Positions 36,049 through 44,400 of a DNA stretch of 64,000 bases are shown piece after piece. The notes beneath the pieces are model-generated. The model made no database searches, was not told the DNA's origin, and saw only the letters and a list, made by a program, of their open reading frames with translations. The translations under genes and the position numbers were made by a program. Numbering within the stretch: the first letter of the stretch is position 1; each line of letters begins with the position of its first letter. Source of the DNA: Acetobacter malorum (GTDB lineage Bacteria; Pseudomonadota; Alphaproteobacteria; Acetobacterales; Acetobacteraceae); the NCBI RefSeq assembly GCF_001580615.1, contig NZ_LHZC01000043.1, positions 1-64,000 of the forward strand, written 5' to 3'.

Positions 36049-37236
36049 TCAGGGTTGGGCAGGCAGCGCCGGCGGGGTAATACGCACCAGAATATACGGG
36101 CGTTCCTGCATATCCTTGCCATTATGGAAGTCCGGCAGGCGCGCCCACTGGCCGACTGTCAGCAGGAGAGTGTTTCCGTCAAACGCCATGCTGTCCGGTG
36201 CAATCAGGCGGGCATCCTGCGCAACGAGGGACAGGCTGCCATCCGGCGCGCGACGCACCACGGCATGGCGCTCAATATCCGTCACATACAGGCTGCCATC
36301 GGGGGCGGTGATCATGCCGTCCATAATCCCCACTTCCCCTTCATCCTTCACGGCAGCTTCCAGCGTGGCTTCCGTGGCGTTGGGGTCGGCCAGCACAGCG
36401 GTCGGAGCGCTGTAGAGCCGGCGGGAGGACAGAGGAGACCAGTAAAGGCGTGAGGAATCCGCACTCAGCGCCACACCGTCCACGCCACCCTGCGGCACGG
36501 TGGGGTGCTCGGCATCATACCGGCCGAGGCGACCATCCGCTTCCATCACAAAACCCGGCACCGGGCTGACGGAGACGGTTTCTTCCAGAATACGCCGCAC
36601 CTTACCGCTGGCCAGATCCACCACCAGCAGAGCGGGGTGCGTTGTCTGTGACGTATCACTGACAAACGCCGTGCCTGCGCTGCCGTGGGTGAGGTCAACG
36701 CGCACATCATTCACGTGGCTGTCAGGCCGCACGGCGGGTGCGCCAAATGCGTAGCGACGGATAATCCTGTTCGTCTTCGGGTCAATATGCAGCAGGGCGG
36801 GTTTGGCTTTGGCCTTACTGCCCGCCCGCACACCTTCATCCAGCAGCCAGAGCTGGCCGTTGGCGTCCACTGTCATGCCCAGTGGGGAGATCATCTTGCT
36901 CTGCGCGGCTTTGCTGGGGAACGGCGTCAGTTGCCCCTGCGTCCATGTAGCCAGCACCGGGCCTTTATGCCGCTGGGCACTGGTGGGGAGAGAGAGCACA
37001 ATCCGCCCATCCGGCAGCCGCGCAATGCCGGACGCCTGCACATCCGGGAAGCGATCAGCCACCGTCACATTCCCGCTGGTGGTCCAGTTATGCACCGTGC
37101 TGTCTTCCGCCAGCGCCGTGCCGGACACGGATGCGCAGAGCAGGCCCATCAGCATGCCAGACCGCACCAGCGCCTTAAACGTGCGGCGCACCGGCTGGCG
37201 CTGTGTGGACTGTGTTTCGGGGCGTTGCGTGACCAT
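36049..37236 (-). CDS. Major royal jelly/yellow family beta-propeller protein, exported
   Basis: 395 aa with a basic n-region and signal sequence ending SGTALA (about residue 44). The mature part has the MRJP/yellow pattern: GIARLPDGRIVLSLPT, SPLGMTVDANGQLWLLDEG, SHVNDVRVDL, GGVDGVALSADSSRLYWSPL and a C-terminal GNTLLLTVGQWARLP. Bacterial members are six-bladed propellers of largely unknown substrate, sometimes compared with gluconolactonase or strictosidine-synthase-like proteins. It is expected to be periplasmic. It is monocistronic and upstream of no evident partner. Confidence 0.8.
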   Translation of the reverse strand: MVTQRPETQSTQRQPVRRTFKALVRSGMLMGLLCASVSGTALAEDSTVHNWTTSGNVTVADRFPDVQASGIARLPDGRIVLSLPTSAQRHKGPVLATWTQGQLTPFPSKAAQSKMISPLGMTVDANGQLWLLDEGVRAGSKAKAKPALLHIDPKTNRIIRRYAFGAPAVRPDSHVNDVRVDLTHGSAGTAFVSDTSQTTHPALLVVDLASGKVRRILEETVSVSPVPGFVMEADGRLGRYDAEHPTVPQGGVDGVALSADSSRLYWSPLSSRRLYSAPTAVLADPNATEATLEAAVKDEGEVGIMDGMITAPDGSLYVTDIERHAVVRRAPDGSLSLVAQDARLIAPDSMAFDGNTLLLTVGQWARLPDFHNGKDMQERPYILVRITPPALPAQP

Positions 37237-37292
37237 ACGGGAAAACCTTTCTCAAAGACGTCTCAAACTGTCTTGTCACTCTAACGCATGGC

Positions 37293-37340
37293 GTAAAAAA
37301 GGCCATTGCCACAGGAACAGTGTTCCGTCGCAATGGCCTT
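37293..37340 (-). terminator. Rho-independent terminator after btuB
   Basis: AAGGCCATTGC (37299-37309) pairs with GCAATGGCCTT (37330-37340), with an inner GGAAC/GTTCC hairpin. On the minus strand it runs into TTTTTT (37300-37295). It lies about 23 bp past the receptor stop. Confidence 0.88.
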
Positions 37341-37362
37341 GTAGCACGCGCCCTGTGGGGGA

Positions 37363-39648
37363 TCAGTAATTCAGCGTAAAGCCACCATATCCGGCACGGC
37401 CCGGCTGGAGGTAGCCAACCGGATTTTCATACTGGCGGTTGAGCAGATTATCCGCCCGCGCAAACACCGAGATATAGCGGTTGATTTTGTAATGTGCGGT
37501 CAGATCAATCGTGAAGTATCCATGCCCTTTAGCACAGGTGGCGCAGTAGTTTTCGCCCACCAAAGGATAATCCCGCCAGCCGCTGGTGTAGAGAATATTG
37601 CCAGACAGCGTGAAGTCCTTAACCGGAGACCATGTAGTGTTGAAATTGAACTTATGCTGCGGGCGGCGCTGGAGCAGCGCATCGTTTTCCGTATCCCGCG
37701 CGTGGGTCCAGGTGTAGTTCAGCGCGAAGCTGAGCGTATCCAGCGCCTTCCAGTCCAGGAACGCTTCCACACCATACATCCGCGCATGGCCAACGTTGCC
37801 GTAGGAATAGATGTAATCGCCCCATGCACTCCCAGCCGACGGCAGCACATATGAGGAAGACTGGATGAGATTCCGCACCTTGTTGTCATACCATGTGGCG
37901 CCAAAATGCAGTTTGTCATGCAGCAGCTTCTGCTCGACACCCACATCGTAGCCAATCATGGTTTCGGCTTTCAGGTTCGGGTTACCCTCTTCCGCCCAGC
38001 CTGCGCCACGCTGATTGACAAACAGCTGATACAGTGACGGCGCATGGAAGCCAGAGCCGGCACTGGCTTTGATAATGGTACCGGTGTTTGGCACATGGAT
38101 GGCCGGAGCCACACGCCACGTGACATGGTTGCCATAGCGGGAATTGGCATCATACCGCACATTGGCCGCACCATAGAGAATGCGGTTCCAATTGCCTTCA
38201 TACTGCCCGTAGCCCGCTGTTGTATCCATGCCTGCGCTGGTGTGAACCGGGGCCGTTGGGTCATCCGTAGAGACATTGATATTATCGTGAAAATGCTCGG
38301 CACCCACAAGAACCGTGCCGAATTTCCGCAGGTCAACCGTGCCATGCCAGTCCACCTTCAGGCGGGTGGAGCGGTAGTAATCCGGGTCCGTCATGGCGGG
38401 CTCACCATCCGCGTAAGACCCATCCTGCATGTAGCGGCGGCGGTTGGTCATGTAACCAAGACCCAGAATCTGATCAAACCGCCCACCGAAGGAGGAAAGA
38501 TGCGCCGTGCCGCGCACAACGGCCTCATTCTGCGTATTCTGGTCGCGGATCAGCTGGTCACCGTTGTATGGCGTGAACATCTGATCATATGATGTGAAGG
38601 TATGATAATTGGCCTGTATCAGCCGCGCTGTCAGACCAAGGTCAAAATTATGCGTGACGTCATAACCCAGTTTGACGTTTGCACTGCGGTTATCATTCCG
38701 GTCCCCCGCGCGGCGCTGGGCACGATTGGCCTCATTATACCGCTCAATATAACGCGGGATTTCATGAAAACCGTCGCTCCGGTAATGGGACAGAACAACA
38801 TTATAATGGAAGCGCCCGGTGCTGCCTGAAGCCCCGAATGCCTGATTGAACGTGCCGTAGGAGCCGCCTTCAATCCGCACAAAAGGTTTGAAGCGCCCTT
38901 CGCCCTGTTTGGTGTTGATATCAATCACCCCGGCCATGGCGTCCGCACCATACAGGCCACTCTGCGGGCCACGCAGGATTTCAATGGAGCCAATGCCGTC
39001 TGTCACAAACTGCCCGGCATCAAACGCATTGCTGGCGGAGCTGCCATCATTGATGTCCATGCCATCAATACGCACCTTCACGTCATTGGGGTTGGCCCCA
39101 CGCATGAAAATGGACGTTGTGCCGCCAAAGCCGCCAGACCGCACCACATTCAGCCCCGGCTGACGCGCCAGAATATCGGGCAAGGTGCGGCGCTGCTGGG
39201 TGGCAATCTGCTCATCCGTGACCACGGTGACACTGGACCCGACATCATCCGCCCGCACAGGCCTGCGCAGCGCACTGACCGTAACCACTTCCGGTAATCC
39301 CTGTGACGGGCTGAGTGAGACCCGCGTTTGCCCCGCCGGTGCCATGCCGACTGGCTGCTGAGCGGCCATAGGTGAGACGCCGTTTCCGCTGGCAACCTGC
39401 CCGACATTCCCCTGCGCTGCTTGCGGCGCCGCGCCGGTCTGCGACGGTGCAGAAACACCGCGTGCACTGGTGCGAGACACTCCGGCCCGACCTTTCACCG
39501 TCTTGCCAGAAGAGGCGGCTTTATGCGCCAGCTGTTTGCCTGAAGGCGTCTGCGCGTCAGAAAGGGTGGCGGCCTGCGCGCCTGCCAGACCAAAGCCGGA
39601 CACAGCCAGAATGGTGGAGGTTGTCAGCACACAACGAAAAAGGCTCAT
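37363..39648 (-). CDS. btuB: TonB-dependent vitamin B12 receptor BtuB, riboswitch-controlled
   Basis: Outer-membrane receptor, predicted to import cobalamin because a cobalamin riboswitch lies upstream. A signal peptide (SLFRCVLTTSTILAVSGFGL) is followed by an Ala/Gln/Ser-rich linker of about 85 residues. Then come the TonB-box-like EVVTVSA, a plug domain with DILARQPGLNVVRSGGFGG and FMRGANPNDVKVRIDGMDIND, and a barrel with terminal aromatic FTLNY. ATG 39648 gives about 761 aa. The extra 27 residues of the open frame upstream are inside the leader. The transcript ends in a terminator. Confidence 0.9.
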   Translation of the reverse strand: MSLFRCVLTTSTILAVSGFGLAGAQAATLSDAQTPSGKQLAHKAASSGKTVKGRAGVSRTSARGVSAPSQTGAAPQAAQGNVGQVASGNGVSPMAAQQPVGMAPAGQTRVSLSPSQGLPEVVTVSALRRPVRADDVGSSVTVVTDEQIATQQRRTLPDILARQPGLNVVRSGGFGGTTSIFMRGANPNDVKVRIDGMDINDGSSASNAFDAGQFVTDGIGSIEILRGPQSGLYGADAMAGVIDINTKQGEGRFKPFVRIEGGSYGTFNQAFGASGSTGRFHYNVVLSHYRSDGFHEIPRYIERYNEANRAQRRAGDRNDNRSANVKLGYDVTHNFDLGLTARLIQANYHTFTSYDQMFTPYNGDQLIRDQNTQNEAVVRGTAHLSSFGGRFDQILGLGYMTNRRRYMQDGSYADGEPAMTDPDYYRSTRLKVDWHGTVDLRKFGTVLVGAEHFHDNINVSTDDPTAPVHTSAGMDTTAGYGQYEGNWNRILYGAANVRYDANSRYGNHVTWRVAPAIHVPNTGTIIKASAGSGFHAPSLYQLFVNQRGAGWAEEGNPNLKAETMIGYDVGVEQKLLHDKLHFGATWYDNKVRNLIQSSSYVLPSAGSAWGDYIYSYGNVGHARMYGVEAFLDWKALDTLSFALNYTWTHARDTENDALLQRRPQHKFNFNTTWSPVKDFTLSGNILYTSGWRDYPLVGENYCATCAKGHGYFTIDLTAHYKINRYISVFARADNLLNRQYENPVGYLQPGRAGYGGFTLNY

Positions 39649-39782
39649 GGTTACTCGTATCCCGTGGTCAGCCGTTGCCACAGGACAGCGTTTCTGGCCT
39701 GCCCCATGCGGCAGACGCCGGAGCAACACTCAGTTACGCACGCCAACTCACCCCGACTGGCGTTTCCTGATCGCAACCACTT

Positions 39783-39990
39783 GCTGGATGGCAGGTCTCC
39801 TGGCTTACGGCATCTCACCTGCGCACCCCTTCCCGGAAAAACACCTTCTCCAGTGGGCCGAGCGTCAGGCGCTCGGGCGTACTCAGGCATACCGCTTACA
39901 GTTGCGGGGGCAGCCCGGGATTAACGCAGGCATGGCCTGCACCCGGTTCCCTTTTCATTCCCCTGTGTGGGGGAAAACCATCACAAGAGG
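39783..39990 (-). promoter_or_regulatory. Cobalamin (AdoCbl) riboswitch
   Basis: Read on the minus strand, the B12 box GCCGTAAGCCAGGAGACC (39811-39794, continuing TGCC) is present. Upstream of it are the conserved CCGCAACTGTAAGCGG (39907-39892) and AAAAGGGAACCGGGTGC (39956-39940). These occur in the right order and spacing for the cobalamin element. The B12 box ends about 140 nt before the btuB start, and high cobalamin should lower btuB expression. I did not identify the exact expression platform. The 5' end is approximate. Confidence 0.92.
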
Positions 39991-40116
39991 GTGTCTTATC
40001 GCTTCGTTCTGCCGAGTCAATTACCGCGCGCTCCAGTGCTGCCCGCAGGCAACACACAACCCCCAAACAGCAAAAGCGTATCAGCCTCCCTCCGGGCCAA
40101 CGCCCGGACGGCAGGC

Positions 40117-40151
40117 ACAAAAAAACGCGGCCCTCCGAAGAAGGCCGCGTT
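40117..40151 (-). terminator. Rho-independent terminator after glnA
   Basis: AACGCGGCC (40124-40132) pairs with GGCCGCGTT (40143-40151). On the minus strand the stem is followed by a T-run (A-run at 40118-40125). It lies 31 bp past the glnA stop and upstream of the riboswitch leader. Confidence 0.85.
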
Positions 40152-40182
40152 CCTGATCGACTGAACCTCTAAAGGAGAGGGA

Positions 40183-41628
40183 TCAGACGGAGTAGTACAT
40201 TTCGAATTCAACCGGGTGCGGGGTGTGTTCGAAGCGATACACGTCTTCCCACTTCACCGTCAGGTAGCTTTCGATCTGGTCTTTGGTGAACACGCCACCA
40301 GCCAGCAGGAACTCATGGTCAGCAGCCAGAGCTTCCAGCGCTTCACGCAGGGAGCCAGCAACCGTCGGGATCTGCTTCAGTTCTTCCGGCGGCAGGTCAT
40401 ACAGATCCTTGTCCATGGCATCGCCCGGGTGGATCTTGTTCTTGATGCCGTCGATACCAGCCATCAGCATGGCGGAGAACGCCAGATACGGGTTGGCCGT
40501 CGGGTCCGGGAAGCGGACTTCAACGCGCTTGGCTTTCGGGTTGGTGGCATACGGAATACGGCAGGACGCAGAGCGGTTGCGCGCAGAGTAAGCCAGCAGC
40601 ACCGGAGCTTCAAAACCCGGGATCAGGCGCTTGTAGGAGTTGGTGGACGGGTTGGTGAAGGCGTTCAGCGCCTTGGCATGTTTGATGATGCCACCGATGT
40701 AATACAGGGCGGTGTCGGACAGGTCCGCATAGCCATTGCCTGCAAAGGTCGGTTTGCCGTCTTTCCAGATGGACTGGTGAACATGCATGCCGGAGCCGTT
40801 ATCGCCATAGATCGGCTTGGGCATGAACGTGGCGGTCTTGCCGTAGGAATGGGCCACGTTGTGCACGCAGTATTTGTAGATCTGCATGAAGTCGGCAGAG
40901 CGGACCAGCGTGTCGAACTTGGTGCCCAGCTCGTGCTGAGACTGTGCGACTTCGTGGTGCTGCTTTTCAATCGGCAGACCCATCTCACCCATGGTGGCGA
41001 GCATTTCGGCGCGCAGGTCGTTTTCGCTATCCACCGGCGGTACGGGGAAGTAGCCACCCTTCACACCCGGACGATGGCCCATGTTGCCTTCCGGATAGTC
41101 CTTCAGGGACGCGCCGGGTCCTTCGATGCTGTCGAGCTGATATTTGCCGAAGTTCGGGCCCGTGCCAAAGCGCACGTTGTCGAAAATGAAGAATTCAGCT
41201 TCCGGACCGAAGAAGGCGGTATCACCCAGACCGGAGGACTTCAGATACTGCTCAGCCAGCTTGGCGGTGGAGCGCGGGTCACGGTTATAGGGCTGACCTG
41301 TGGACGGCTCGATGATGTCACAGAACAGGATCAGCTGCGGGCGGGCCGTAAACGGGTCCATCACGGCTGTTTCCGGGTCCGGCAGCAGAACCATGTCACT
41401 TTCGTTAATGGCTTTCCATCCGGCAATGGAGGAACCATCGAACATGAAGCCCTCGGTAAAGGTGTCTTCTTCAATCGTGGTGACATACTGCGTGGTGTGG
41501 TGCCACTTGCCGCGCGGATCCGTGAAACGCAGATCGACAAACTCGACCGAGTTTTCCTGGATCAGGTCAAAAACCTTAGCAATCGCTGCGGCTTTGCTGT
41601 CACCCGCAGTGGTCGTTTTCTTCACCAT
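40183..41628 (-). CDS. glnA: Glutamine synthetase type I
   Basis: ATP-dependent ammonium assimilation into glutamine. GSI motifs: the N-terminal strand [42 protein letters not shown] and [13 protein letters not shown]. The adenylylation Tyr is in [12 protein letters not shown] near residue 405, so activity is likely controlled by GlnE. 481 aa, ATG 41628. It follows glnB by about 98 bp on the same strand, the classic glnBA operon. Confidence 0.96.
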   Translation of the reverse strand: MVKKTTTAGDSKAAAIAKVFDLIQENSVEFVDLRFTDPRGKWHHTTQYVTTIEEDTFTEGFMFDGSSIAGWKAINESDMVLLPDPETAVMDPFTARPQLILFCDIIEPSTGQPYNRDPRSTAKLAEQYLKSSGLGDTAFFGPEAEFFIFDNVRFGTGPNFGKYQLDSIEGPGASLKDYPEGNMGHRPGVKGGYFPVPPVDSENDLRAEMLATMGEMGLPIEKQHHEVAQSQHELGTKFDTLVRSADFMQIYKYCVHNVAHSYGKTATFMPKPIYGDNGSGMHVHQSIWKDGKPTFAGNGYADLSDTALYYIGGIIKHAKALNAFTNPSTNSYKRLIPGFEAPVLLAYSARNRSASCRIPYATNPKAKRVEVRFPDPTANPYLAFSAMLMAGIDGIKNKIHPGDAMDKDLYDLPPEELKQIPTVAGSLREALEALAADHEFLLAGGVFTKDQIESYLTVKWEDVYRFEHTPHPVEFEMYYSV

Positions 41629-41726
41629 ATGTCTTCACCTACAACCTGTTGCGCACCACACTCTTGCGGCACGTCTAGGATTATAAAACTCGCGTCCGCT
41701 CTCGGGGCGCCCCGGGCCGGGCTGCC

Positions 41727-42071
<345 letters not shown>

Positions 42072-42327
42072 TCATCAATATATCTGGTGCTGCACTGAAC
42101 AAGAGGGGGTCCTTCCTGCGCGAACCTGCCCATAGGGCATGAAGGCTCAGGCCGAACAGCCCCAAACTTGCACGGGTTGGCCGCGCGGGCAATCGGCCTT
42201 GTGCGAAATATAACGATCCGGCATCAATCTCCCCTCTTTTCTCCCCTTGCCAGCCCGTGGCAGTCTGCCCGCCACTTTGTGCTTTTCCACTGCGTCTTTC
42301 CCCCGGCAGCCTTCAGGACATACGGCC

Positions 42328-43503
42328 ATGACAAAACCGCTCAACCGGCAGATTGCCGCCCTGCCCACCACCATTTTCACCGTGATGTCGGAACTGGCCC
42401 GCGCGCATGACGCCATTAATCTGGGGCAGGGCTTCCCGGATACGGAAGGCCCGCACGACATGGTGCAGGCAGCAGCGGATGCCCTGCTGGATGGCCGCAA
42501 CCAGTATGCGCCGCTAACCGGCCTGCCGGAGCTGCGCCGCGCGGTGGCAGACTCCAACGCCCGCTTTCAGGGACTGGAGATTGATCCGGAGTCGGAAGTG
42601 ATCGTCACCTCCGGGGCGACAGAAGCCCTCGCCGCCTCGCTCATGGCGCTGATCGAACCTGGTGATGAAGTGGTGCTGATTGAACCGCTGTATGACACCT
42701 ACCTGCCCATGGTCCGCCAGCTTGGCGGCGTGCCAAAACTGGTGCGGCTGGAAGAACCGGGCTGGACGCTCCCGCGTGCGGCGCTGGCGGCCGCCTTTTC
42801 CGCCCGCACCAAGGCCATTCTGCTCAACACCCCCATGAACCCCACCGGCAAGGTGTTCTCCACGGAAGAACTGGACTTCATCGCCGGCTTGCTGATTCAG
42901 CACGACGCCTATGCCGTATGTGATGAGGTGTATGAACATCTCACTTTCGACACGCCGCATGTCTCGCTGATGAGCCGCCCCGCCATGCGGGAACGCTGCC
43001 TGCGCATTGGCAGCGCAGGCAAGAGCTTCTCGCTCACCGGCTGGAAAGTGGGCTACGTCACCGCCCCGGCTCCGCTGGCCGCCGTGGTGGCCAAGGCGCA
43101 CCAGAATCTGGTGTTTGCCACCGCCCCCAACCTGCAACGTGCCGTGGCGTTCGGCCTGAATAAGGATGAGCAGTATTTCCGCGATCTGGCCGGGGACATG
43201 GCCCGTAAGCGCGACATCCTCTCCGCTGGCCTGCGCGGCGTAGGGCTGGATGTGCTCCCGTGTGACGGCAGTTACTTTGTGATGGCGGACATCACCCCCT
43301 TGGCCAACGGGCTGGATGATGTCGCCTTCGCCCGGATGCTAACGGAAGAAGCTGGCGTGACGACCATCCCCGCCTCCGCCTTTTATGACCCGTCCAACGG
43401 TGCCCCGCCCACGCATCTGGTTCGCTTTGCCTTCTGTAAGCAGGAAAGCGTGTTGCAGGAGGCTGTGGCCTGCATCGAACGCTGGGCCAGCCAGCGAGGC
43501 TAA
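42328..43503 (+). CDS. Class I/II PLP-dependent aminotransferase
   Basis: Fold-type I aminotransferase. INLGQGFPDTEGP and the PLP Lys in SAGKSFSLTGWKVGY are clear, with YDTYLPM and NTPMNPTGKVFS for the cofactor phosphate and substrate sites. The nearest named group I can match is the YbdL/kynurenine-glutamine transaminase K branch that acts on methionine, aromatic or branched substrates, so the substrate stays open. ATG 42328 gives 391 aa. It is divergent from glnB and ends in a terminator before tRNA-His. Confidence 0.85.
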   Translation: MTKPLNRQIAALPTTIFTVMSELARAHDAINLGQGFPDTEGPHDMVQAAADALLDGRNQYAPLTGLPELRRAVADSNARFQGLEIDPESEVIVTSGATEALAASLMALIEPGDEVVLIEPLYDTYLPMVRQLGGVPKLVRLEEPGWTLPRAALAAAFSARTKAILLNTPMNPTGKVFSTEELDFIAGLLIQHDAYAVCDEVYEHLTFDTPHVSLMSRPAMRERCLRIGSAGKSFSLTGWKVGYVTAPAPLAAVVAKAHQNLVFATAPNLQRAVAFGLNKDEQYFRDLAGDMARKRDILSAGLRGVGLDVLPCDGSYFVMADITPLANGLDDVAFARMLTEEAGVTTIPASAFYDPSNGAPPTHLVRFAFCKQESVLQEAVACIERWASQRG

Positions 43504-43561
43504 CCCCTCCCCTGACCTCCTGACCTCTGGCGGCCTGCAAACAGAGCCGGGACCGCCAGAG

Positions 43562-43603
43562 CGCCGCCCCGCGCCTGCGTAAAAGCGGGCGGCGGAATTT
43601 TTT
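43562..43603 (+). terminator. Rho-independent terminator after the aminotransferase
   Basis: CGCCGCCCCGC (43562-43572) pairs with GCGGGCGGCG (43585-43594) with one bulged C, followed by GAATTTTTT (43595-43603). Confidence 0.7.
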
Positions 43604-43668
43604 GCCTCTTCGCCGCATCTCGGTCTTGACGGGCCAGCTCCGTTTCTCTACATGAGCGCTTGCTGTGT

Positions 43669-43745
43669 GGCGGATGTAGCTCAGCTGGTAGAGCGCCGGT
43701 TTGTGGTACCGGTTGTCGCGGGTTCGAGCCCCGTCATTCGCCCCA
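43669..43745 (+). tRNA. tRNA-His (GTG anticodon)
   Basis: It folds as a cloverleaf: acceptor GCGGATG (43670-43676) pairs with CATTCGC (43735-43741), including one G-U pair. The extra G-1 (43669) faces C73 as expected for tRNA-His, and the D-arm has AGCTCAGCTGGTAGAGC. The anticodon stem CCGGT/ACCGG has loop TTGTGGT (anticodon GTG), the T-arm holds GGTTCGAGCC, and CCA is encoded. Confidence 0.96.
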
Positions 43746-43824
43746 GCATTTTTCTCCTAAAAATTGATAATAGCTGAAGCAAAGCATCCTAGGTGCTTTC
43801 GTTGCGCGTCCGGATTTGGTGGAC

Positions 43825-44127
43825 CTATCCAGACACGGCAGTAAGGCGGGATTTTCCTACATGGCAAATGTTGCAACCTGTGGAGGCCTGCTTCCCGCAA
43901 GTTGCCGCTAAATACGCCTGTGCATCCACCAGGCTATCAAAACAATGCTTTGAATACACTGTGGTACGCCCAGTATGCCGACTCACTGTCCGGCAGTTTG
44001 ATTTATGGGCAACGAGATAGTTAGGATTGAGCTTCCCCGGCATAGAATTAACGAATACGCCGTCCGGGTGATTACGTTGCCATTCCTGAAAACCGCTCTC
44101 GTTCTCGCTGAAATCTGCATGCGTCAT
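43825..44127 (-). CDS. Small conserved-type hypothetical protein beside tRNA-His
   Basis: 100 aa. FQEWQRNHPDGVFVNSM, then NYLVAHKSNCRTV, and a YSKHCFDSLVDAQAYL helix make a pattern I have seen in small proteins of unknown function that also occur as N-terminal parts near restriction or mobile loci. I cannot name the family. ATG 44127 is preceded by AAGGGATC about 6-10 nt upstream. Three Cys in the C-terminal part (GCNICHV and TCGKQ) are noticeable. Its position next to a tRNA suggests a small acquired insertion; this is inference. Confidence 0.6.
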   Translation of the reverse strand: MTHADFSENESGFQEWQRNHPDGVFVNSMPGKLNPNYLVAHKSNCRTVSRHTGRTTVYSKHCFDSLVDAQAYLAATCGKQASTGCNICHVGKSRLTAVSG

Positions 44128-44400
44128 GTTGGTGATCCCTTCTTAAATAAGACTCACCATAGATGCACATTTAGCCACAGTTTTCCCCATACATTTCCCG
44201 CATCACCATAATGCAGAAAACTGCGCAGGCACGCCCATTTTCCCGGCGAAACACTGCCCAACTGTATTATTCTGGCATCAGTCAGATGATTATATTCGTC
44301 CGTATATAGGTTTATGTCTGATCGTATATAGACAACGCCCGGCAAGCTCGGCAAAAGCGGCTCACTTGTTGTTCATTCCTATTCCGGACCTGCCAGAGCC
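44128..44400. other. Divergent intergenic region before the siderophore-type receptor
   Basis: 273 bp between two divergent starts. It contains AT-rich stretches and should hold the promoters of the small minus gene and of the receptor. I checked by eye for a Fur-box-like palindrome and found no strong one. No gene or RNA is evident. Confidence 0.4.
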
